Source of the DNA: an uncultured Acidobacteriota bacterium
GTDB taxonomy: Bacteria > Acidobacteriota > Terriglobia > Bryobacterales > Bryobacteraceae
Direction: 5' to 3'
Length of the DNA stretch: 39,481 bases
NCBI GenBank assembly: GCA_902825945.1
Contig: CADECY010000021.1
Location: 32,187-71,667, forward strand
Shown here: positions 34,209 to 39,481 of the stretch, piece after piece
Layout: each line of letters begins with the position of its first letter
Position numbering within the stretch: position 1 is the first letter of the stretch
The notes under the pieces: generated by a model
The model's input: the letters and a program-made list of their open reading frames with translations, nothing else
Database searches by the model: none
What the model was told of the DNA's origin: nothing
Made by a program: the position numbers and the translations under genes

Positions 34209-35879
34209 TCCTTCGCGGATCTCGATCTCGCGATTGGCTTCGACGTTCTCCAGCGTGTCGCGCTTTCCGCTCGGCCAGATCACTTCGATGCTCTCCACGC
34301 GCCTGGAACCACCGAGTCCGAAGTGCCGGCGGAAGTCCGGCTGCGAGAGATAACTCGATCCACCGGGAACCACGGAAAGCTGCCTTTCACCACCCGCGGT
34401 GACGAACACCTTCGCGCCGATCGCGCTGCGATTCGACGCGGTTCCCACGAGCTTCACCAATAGCCAGTTGCCCTTCGGTGCGTGGTTCTTCAGGATCGTA
34501 GGGGGGCCGTTCATGTTCACGATGACGATCTCCGGAGATCCATCGCCGTCGAGATCGCCAGTCGCCAGCCCGCGCGAAGCACGTGCCTCGGTCGCGCCTG
34601 GACCCGATTGCTTCGTTGCGTCCAAGAACACCCCGCCGGCGTTCCAGTAGACGAGGCGCGGCATTGGATACGGATCGCCCGTCTTGGCCCGCGCCAGTTC
34701 CGGATAGATGTGGCCGTTGGCCGCCACGAGATCGAGCCGGCCGTCTTGATCGAGATCGAGGAACTCGGTTCCCCAAGCGACCAGCCGGGTGTTCACCGCG
34801 AGCCCAGTAGCGACGGTCTGGTCGGCGAAAAACATCTCGCCGAAGTTCCGATAGAGAGTGGTCGCGGTCTCGTCGATGAAGTTCGTGCGCGCGATATCGA
34901 TGCGTCCGTCGCGATCGAAGTCGGCGGCGGCGGCTCCCATTCCGCCTTGCTCTTCGCCGTTCTCGCCATACGCGGTTCCGGATGGTACAGCCACCTCGGC
35001 GAACGTGCCGTCGTGGTTGTTTCGATAGAGCAGGCTCGGAGTCGAATCGCACGCGACAAAGATGTCGGGCCAGTTGTCGTCATCGAAGTCCGCCGTGATG
35101 GCTGCGAATCCGTAATGCAGACCCTCCACGCGAATCCCCGCGCGTTGCGAGACATCGCTGAATCGTCCGCCGCCATCATTGTGGAAAAGATGATTCACGC
35201 CGGTCGCGAATCCGCGCGGACCGCAAAAGACGTTGATGCCGAGCCATGTGCACGTGGCCTTTGCGGCGATCGCCGCGGACATCGGAAACGCCACGTAGCT
35301 CGACACGAACAGATCGAGCCGGCCATCGCGATCGTAGTCGAGAAAGGTGCAACCCGTGTGAAATGCGCCCGGAGTTGCCAGGAATGCCGTAGCACGGAGC
35401 CGGCCGCCTTCGTTGCGGAACAGCAGATTGCCGCCGTATCGCGTGATCAACAGGTCGGTGAACCCGTCGTTATCGAAATCGCCAACGCAAGCGCCCTGCG
35501 CCCATCCGGAGGTGGGCAACGGCGCTGATGTGAACTTGCCTCCACCGAGATTACGATACAGCATGCTCAGGCGCGACGTGCCATCGAGCCGCGCACCATT
35601 CACGAACAAGATGTCGAGCTTGTTGTCATTATCGAAGTCGAACAACGCGACTCCATTGCCGGACATCTCGAGGATGTGCCGTTTCGAGGTCTCGCCGCCG
35701 TAGTAGTTCGGCGAGGTAACGCCCCATGCTGGAGCGACATCGCGCAGATCGATCGCCGGAACGCGGATGCCCGCTGGCATCTTCGGTGCCGCGCGCGGCA
35801 CGGCTTTCGACGAACTGCCCATGCCGCGCTGGGCGGACATGGGCAGTGTGAGGAAGAAGATGAGGATCAGCGGCGCCAA
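34194..35879 (-). CDS. Secreted CRTAC1-family FG-GAP/ASPIC-UnbV protein
   Basis: The 561-residue exported protein begins APLILIFFLTLPMSAQ after a TTG start. The body has several FG-GAP/VCBS calcium-binding repeats: ALFDFDNDNKLDILFVNGA, GDFDNDGFTDLLITRYGG, LDYDRDGRLDLFVSS, ADFDDDNWPDIFVACDS, ADFDRDGRIDIARTNF, LDLDQDGRLDLVAANGH and GDLDGDGSPEIVIVNMNG, arranged as a propeller over residues 75-440. The C-terminal ASPIC/UnbV domain (about 485-550) contains IGAKVFVTAGGERQLS, GGSSYLSQPDFRRHFGLG and VIWPSGKRDTLENV. The family is extracellular and probably carbohydrate- or ligand-binding; function is unproven. The start lies one base after the TonB-receptor stop, and I see no ribosome binding site, so translation is probably by reinitiation. 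An internal ATG (MSAQRG) is less likely because it removes the signal peptide. Confidence 0.9.
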   Translation of the reverse strand: MAPLILIFFLTLPMSAQRGMGSSSKAVPRAAPKMPAGIRVPAIDLRDVAPAWGVTSPNYYGGETSKRHILEMSGNGVALFDFDNDNKLDILFVNGARLDGTSRLSMLYRNLGGGKFTSAPLPTSGWAQGACVGDFDNDGFTDLLITRYGGNLLFRNEGGRLRATAFLATPGAFHTGCTFLDYDRDGRLDLFVSSYVAFPMSAAIAAKATCTWLGINVFCGPRGFATGVNHLFHNDGGGRFSDVSQRAGIRVEGLHYGFAAITADFDDDNWPDIFVACDSTPSLLYRNNHDGTFAEVAVPSGTAYGENGEEQGGMGAAAADFDRDGRIDIARTNFIDETATTLYRNFGEMFFADQTVATGLAVNTRLVAWGTEFLDLDQDGRLDLVAANGHIYPELARAKTGDPYPMPRLVYWNAGGVFLDATKQSGPGATEARASRGLATGDLDGDGSPEIVIVNMNGPPTILKNHAPKGNWLLVKLVGTASNRSAIGAKVFVTAGGERQLSVVPGGSSYLSQPDFRRHFGLGGSRRVESIEVIWPSGKRDTLENVEANREIEIREGSTSR

Positions 35880-35880
35880 G

Positions 35881-38800
35881 CTAAAAGCTTAGCTTGAGCG
35901 CGAACTGAACCAGCCGGGCGTTGACCGACGTGGAATTGATCTGTCCGAAGTTGGCCGCGTTCATGCTCGCCGCCGGATTACCGAAATTCGGCATGTTCAG
36001 CAGGTTGAAGAACTCGGTCCGGAACTGGGTGACGAAGCGCTCGCGGACCTTGAAGTCCTTGAAGATCGAGAAGTCGAGACTCGTCTGACCGGGCCCATAA
36101 AACATGCCCCTCCCGGAATTGCCATAGCGGCTGCGGGGTGCGCGGCTCCAAGCCGCCGTGTTGATGAAGCTGCGCAGATTCTCGCGCAGCGAACCGGACG
36201 TGTAGGTGAGCGGTGCTCCTGCCACGACATCCGAGTAGAAGGCGCCCGCGGGATCGGTGGCGATTCCGCCGAGATCGAGTCCGCTTTCACTGTTGATGAC
36301 CGTTATGGGGTTGCCCGTTTGCGTCACGAAGAATCCATTGATCGACCAATTGTTCAGGAAGAACTTGCCCGCGGCCGACGAGAACTTGGCCGGGAGATCC
36401 TGCACGAAGGTCAGAGCGAGGCGCTGCCTGCGATCGAAATTGGCCGGTCCGCGCGCGCGGCTGAAGTCGTTCCACGGCGTGCGAAAGATGTTGGTCTGGA
36501 AGCGGGCTCCGTCGTCGCCATTCCCGATCGTCTTGCCGAGCGTATAGGCCGCCTGGATGTTCGCGGTGCCGACGCGCTTGCGGGCCGTGAATTGGAACGA
36601 GTGGAACGACGAGCTTCCGTTCTGGCCGGTCGCGAAGATGTCGCCGAATCCGGGAAACTGGCGAACCAGGCCGCCTTGCTGCGGAATGAGCGGGTTCAGA
36701 TTTCGGCGCGCAATAAGGTGGGTTCCCTTCGTTGCCACGTAGGCGGTCTCGAGCAGCACGTTGCCCTTGAGCTGCCGCTGCACGCTGAGGTTCCACTGAT
36801 AGGCGTTATCGGTCTTCGTATTTTTTTCGATCGCCTGGATCACGAACGCGTCCGTGGTCCGCGTCGGGAACGGAATGCGATTGGAGTCGTGGCCCGGATC
36901 GACGAAGGCCCAGTTGTCCGGTGTTGTCAGCGTGCAGCCGCTTCCCGCCACTCGGCAGTCCTGCGTGACGCGCGTGAACACGGGTGGATTTCCGAAGAAC
37001 GCCTGCGCGGTCTGGCCCGTGCGCTGATCGAAGAACAGGCCAGCGCCCGTGCGAACCACCCAGTTGTTCGACGGCCGCCACGCCAGTCCGAGACGCGGCG
37101 CGAAGTTGTTCCAGTCGCCTTCGATCGTCGTCGGCGTGATGCCGTTCTTGCGGGCCTGCACCATGCCGGCCGATTCGAGCGAGCCGACGCCGCGATAGCG
37201 CTCCGGATAGAAGCTCACGAAGTCGATGTCGGTTCCCGCCGGATGGAAGTGCATCTCATGGCGGATTCCAACGTTGAGGGTAAGGTTCTGCGAAACCTTG
37301 AAATCATCGTTGATGAAGAACGCCCAAGTGGACTCCTTCATCGTCATCGCGCCCGGGCCCGCCGCGAAGGTCTTCAAGCGGGGCTGGCTCAGAAGAAAGT
37401 CCGCGAACTCGTCGCCGGTGGCCGATCCGTCATAACGCCACAGTCCGCGCGATTCCTGCGCGTTCTGCGGATTCAGAATCGACAGCATGTTTTCGGTTCC
37501 GTACCGGATGTTGTGCTTGGAACGGATCCAAGTCATCGTCGCGCCGGACGTGTAGCGGTCGATCAGGTCAGTCCAGTTGTTGGCGTTGCCGAACTCGGTG
37601 TAGTTGATGATGTTGATGCGCGGGATGCCCTGCTTCATCGTCACCGCGAGCGGACGCAGACCCACAGAGGCGGGGTCGACATCATTCTTGAAGCTGATGA
37701 ACTGATCGGTGAGATCGATTCCGAAACGCGCCTCGAGCACGTGTGATCCGCTGAAGACGTGGTTGTAGGTAACGTTGCCCGAGTGCTTCTCGCGGTTGGC
37801 GGTCTGCCCGAATCCGGGAAGACCGGCGCCGAACGGGCTCAGGTCCTTTTGGAAGCTCTCGAACCAGCGCCCGAAGATATTTGCCTTGTCGCTGATTCTG
37901 TGATCGATGCGCACGGTGTACTGGTCGATATTGGTCGCGATCGACTGCGCGGCGAAGAAGTTGATTGCTCCGCCCGACACGAAATTCGGCGAAGGGATGA
38001 ACTGTTCGAGGATGTTCTTCGATGTCGAGTTGATGCGGGAAGCGGGGATCACGTTGTTCGGAAACTGCGCCCCGGTCGACGGATCGACGATGCGCTTCGC
38101 GCCGAAATTGCCCGCGCGCTGGTCGAGCGTGGGAACTACGCGCTGAATCGCCGCGCCGCTCGAATTGGCGTTCAACTGGCGGGAGCTTTCCCATCCACCG
38201 AAGAAAAACGTACGGTCACGGAAGATGCGTCCGCTCGCGTTGGCTCCGAACTGGTTCTGGTTGTTCTGGCCGCGGCGTGGATTGAAGAAGGGTCGCGCGT
38301 TGAGCGACGTGTTGCGCAGAAATTCGTACGCCGATGCATGGAACGCGTTGGTTCCCGAACGGGTCGTCACGTTGATCACCGAGCCCAGATTTCGTCCGTA
38401 TTCGGCGCTGTACAGGCTGGTGAGAACCTTGAATTCGCCGAGAAACTCGATCGATGGCGTTCCGTCACCGTCGGGCGCGTTGTTCAGCGGATTGGTGGTA
38501 GGCACGCCATCGACGAGCAGGTTGTTCGACCCGCGGCGCGCTCCATTGACCGATACGGAGTCGCTTCCCGTGCCCGGATTATCGGCGTTGAAAATCGCCC
38601 CGACGACTCCGGCGGAGGTGCCCAGAATCTGGGTGAAGTTGCGCGTCGCGAGCGGAATCGACTGAATCGTTCGCTGTTCCACCACTTGGCCGACTGTTGC
38701 TTTCTCGCTTTGAAGCAACGGCGTTTCCGCCGTGACCGAAATCGTTTCGCTCAATTGGCCGACCGTCATCGCGATATCGAGGCGAACGCGCTCGGTCGTG

Positions 38801-39084
38801 TTCACCACGACATTCTCGCGAATCATCTTCTGGAAGCCGGTGGCCTCCACCGTCACGCGGTACTGTCCGGCGCGCATCAGCGGGAACTGATAGCTGCCTT
38901 GGTCATCGGTGGTGGTTCGTGATTCCACGCCGGTGTCGGTACGGGCGGCGATCACTTGTGCGCCCGCGATCACCGATCCCGACGAATCCTTGATAACTCC
39001 CACGATCGAGCCGGTGGTCTCTTGTCCCCACGCAGCCGCCGCCAAAAGAAACAGAGAAATCCGCACGCCCAAGTGCTTCATCAT
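35881..39084 (-). CDS. Oar-like TonB-dependent receptor with carboxypeptidase-regulatory domain
   Basis: The 1067-residue outer-membrane protein has signal peptide MMKHLGVRISLFLLAAAAWG. A carboxypeptidase-regulatory-like beta domain follows (about 24-105; GSIVGVIKDSSGSVIAGAQV and GSYQFPLMRAGQYRVTVEAT), then a plug (about 110-245; TVGQVVEQRTIQSIPLATRN, NNLLVDGVPTTNPLNN, YSAEYGRNLGSVINVTTRSG) and a large barrel ending LVQFALKLSF with terminal Phe. This is the Oar/Cna-B type dominant in Acidobacteria, used for large substrates or secretion. The ATG at 39084 is chosen because AGGGAG lies eight bases upstream; a TTG at 39102 also reads in frame but includes that ribosome binding site. I see no typical TonB box. 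It is one base upstream of the CRTAC1 gene, an exported partner candidate. The substrate is unknown. Confidence 0.93.
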   Translation of the reverse strand: MMKHLGVRISLFLLAAAAWGQETTGSIVGVIKDSSGSVIAGAQVIAARTDTGVESRTTTDDQGSYQFPLMRAGQYRVTVEATGFQKMIRENVVVNTTERVRLDIAMTVGQLSETISVTAETPLLQSEKATVGQVVEQRTIQSIPLATRNFTQILGTSAGVVGAIFNADNPGTGSDSVSVNGARRGSNNLLVDGVPTTNPLNNAPDGDGTPSIEFLGEFKVLTSLYSAEYGRNLGSVINVTTRSGTNAFHASAYEFLRNTSLNARPFFNPRRGQNNQNQFGANASGRIFRDRTFFFGGWESSRQLNANSSGAAIQRVVPTLDQRAGNFGAKRIVDPSTGAQFPNNVIPASRINSTSKNILEQFIPSPNFVSGGAINFFAAQSIATNIDQYTVRIDHRISDKANIFGRWFESFQKDLSPFGAGLPGFGQTANREKHSGNVTYNHVFSGSHVLEARFGIDLTDQFISFKNDVDPASVGLRPLAVTMKQGIPRINIINYTEFGNANNWTDLIDRYTSGATMTWIRSKHNIRYGTENMLSILNPQNAQESRGLWRYDGSATGDEFADFLLSQPRLKTFAAGPGAMTMKESTWAFFINDDFKVSQNLTLNVGIRHEMHFHPAGTDIDFVSFYPERYRGVGSLESAGMVQARKNGITPTTIEGDWNNFAPRLGLAWRPSNNWVVRTGAGLFFDQRTGQTAQAFFGNPPVFTRVTQDCRVAGSGCTLTTPDNWAFVDPGHDSNRIPFPTRTTDAFVIQAIEKNTKTDNAYQWNLSVQRQLKGNVLLETAYVATKGTHLIARRNLNPLIPQQGGLVRQFPGFGDIFATGQNGSSSFHSFQFTARKRVGTANIQAAYTLGKTIGNGDDGARFQTNIFRTPWNDFSRARGPANFDRRQRLALTFVQDLPAKFSSAAGKFFLNNWSINGFFVTQTGNPITVINSESGLDLGGIATDPAGAFYSDVVAGAPLTYTSGSLRENLRSFINTAAWSRAPRSRYGNSGRGMFYGPGQTSLDFSIFKDFKVRERFVTQFRTEFFNLLNMPNFGNPAASMNAANFGQINSTSVNARLVQFALKLSF

Positions 39085-39174
39085 CCCGTAAGCTCCCTTC
39101 AACCCAGAATTTGATCTTTTGCAAGGGTACTGGTATTTTCTGGAAAGCGCAACCTCGATATTGTGAATTCTGAG

Positions 39175-39481
39175 CTACGGCGCGAGCCGGTACGATGGCT
39201 GGCGCGTGAAGCGCTTCACGGCCGCCTTGATCCGGATGCCGGATGACGGTGGAATTCTCACTCGGAACCACGGCGCATTCACCGCGGCCGTTCGCCTGCT
39301 GGCGCGCACGGGCGCGATCAGCGAATGTTGTGGCTGATCTGAATCGCGATCGGTGCGAACCGTGTACTCGATCGACTGGAATTCATCTTGCCCATACATG
39401 CCGGATTGCACGGTCACCTCTCGTACGGTCGATGCGCTGACGTTCACCAACTGGAACTCGATTCCGCCGTCGCGAACCTTC
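39175..39481 (-). CDS. C-terminal part of an unknown protein
   Basis: The reading frame is open from the right window edge to the stop at 39175-39177, covering the last 101 residues. The sequence (KVRDGGIEFQLVNVSASTV and EYTVRTDRDSDQ, then AAVNAPWFRVRIPPSSGIRI) has alternating hydrophobic and polar residues typical of a beta-sandwich. It ends with a basic Lys-Arg-Phe-Thr-Arg segment. I do not recognise the family. It is co-directional with the TonB-receptor gene, which starts 90 bases downstream, so both may share a transcript. Its codon and amino-acid composition fit real coding. Confidence 0.6.
   Translation of the reverse strand, partial: KVRDGGIEFQLVNVSASTVREVTVQSGMYGQDEFQSIEYTVRTDRDSDQPQHSLIAPVRASRRTAAVNAPWFRVRIPPSSGIRIKAAVKRFTRQPSYRLAP

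Noticed and set aside
36319..37746. Long plus-strand frames across 36319-38922
   Set aside because: They are antisense to the TonB-dependent receptor, which has a complete plug and barrel and a supported start.
39090..39170. Candidate sigma-70 promoter for the TonB-receptor gene (TTGCGC, 17 bases, TACCCT on the minus strand)
   Set aside because: Each hexamer matches only three of six consensus positions, which is chance level.

Overview
This is a GC-rich bacterial chromosome segment, almost fully coding, with no insertion sequence, integrase, CRISPR array or rRNA. Its protein families point to Acidobacteriota, most likely the Bryobacterales/Solibacter lineage. The evidence is a 2882-residue secreted protein ending in what looks like the Solibacter C-terminal domain (TIGR03437), two PEP-CTERM proteins (one broken), an Oar-like TonB-dependent receptor with an N-terminal carboxypeptidase-regulatory domain, a CRTAC1/ASPIC-UnbV FG-GAP protein, and a DUF4331 protein. 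The taxonomic call is inference from these families; no marker-gene comparison was possible.

Layout. 1-303: the start of a membrane-anchored Pro/Ala-rich protein running off the left edge. 367-1829: tRNA-dihydrouridine synthase and RNase HI, overlapping. 1906-2673: a PEP-CTERM gene broken by two indels and a stop. 2762-4693: copper amine oxidase. 4608-9812 (minus): a compact cluster of enolase-superfamily sugar-acid dehydratase, porin-like barrel, small PstS-like binding protein and hybrid histidine kinase. 9920-10864: a divergent cyclase-family enzyme. 10871-11410: an unknown protein. 11471-12484: an O-methyltransferase with two compensating frameshifts. 12760-12835: tRNA-Phe. 12862-15417: class I fumarase and an orphan efflux adaptor. 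15455-24103: the giant secreted protein. 24172-27818 (minus): rsmB, rpe, bamD and a stand-alone response regulator. 27851-29218: a polysaccharide-deacetylase-like enzyme. 29298-34208 (plus): a structured leader, then PEP-CTERM protein, DUF4331 protein, TPR protein, SMP-30 lactonase and a second TPR protein. 34194-39084 (minus): the TonB receptor and CRTAC1 protein. 39175-39481: a second edge-truncated gene.

How the parts fit. The housekeeping genes (dusB, rnhA, rsmB, rpe, bamD, fumA, tRNA-Phe) are ordinary. The accessory content is mostly envelope and secreted biology. Two neighbourhoods look like coherent systems. The first is the porin/binding-protein/hybrid-kinase relay behind a sugar-acid dehydratase, which I read as an envelope sensor for a small solute. 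The second is the PEP-CTERM/DUF4331/TPR/SMP-30/TPR run, with overlapping or closely spaced genes and RNA hairpins in its leader and between its second and third genes.

Two genes carry the same error pattern: one G lost, then one A gained, restoring the frame. This is either genuine decay or homopolymer error in the assembly, and it should be resolved before either gene is called dead.
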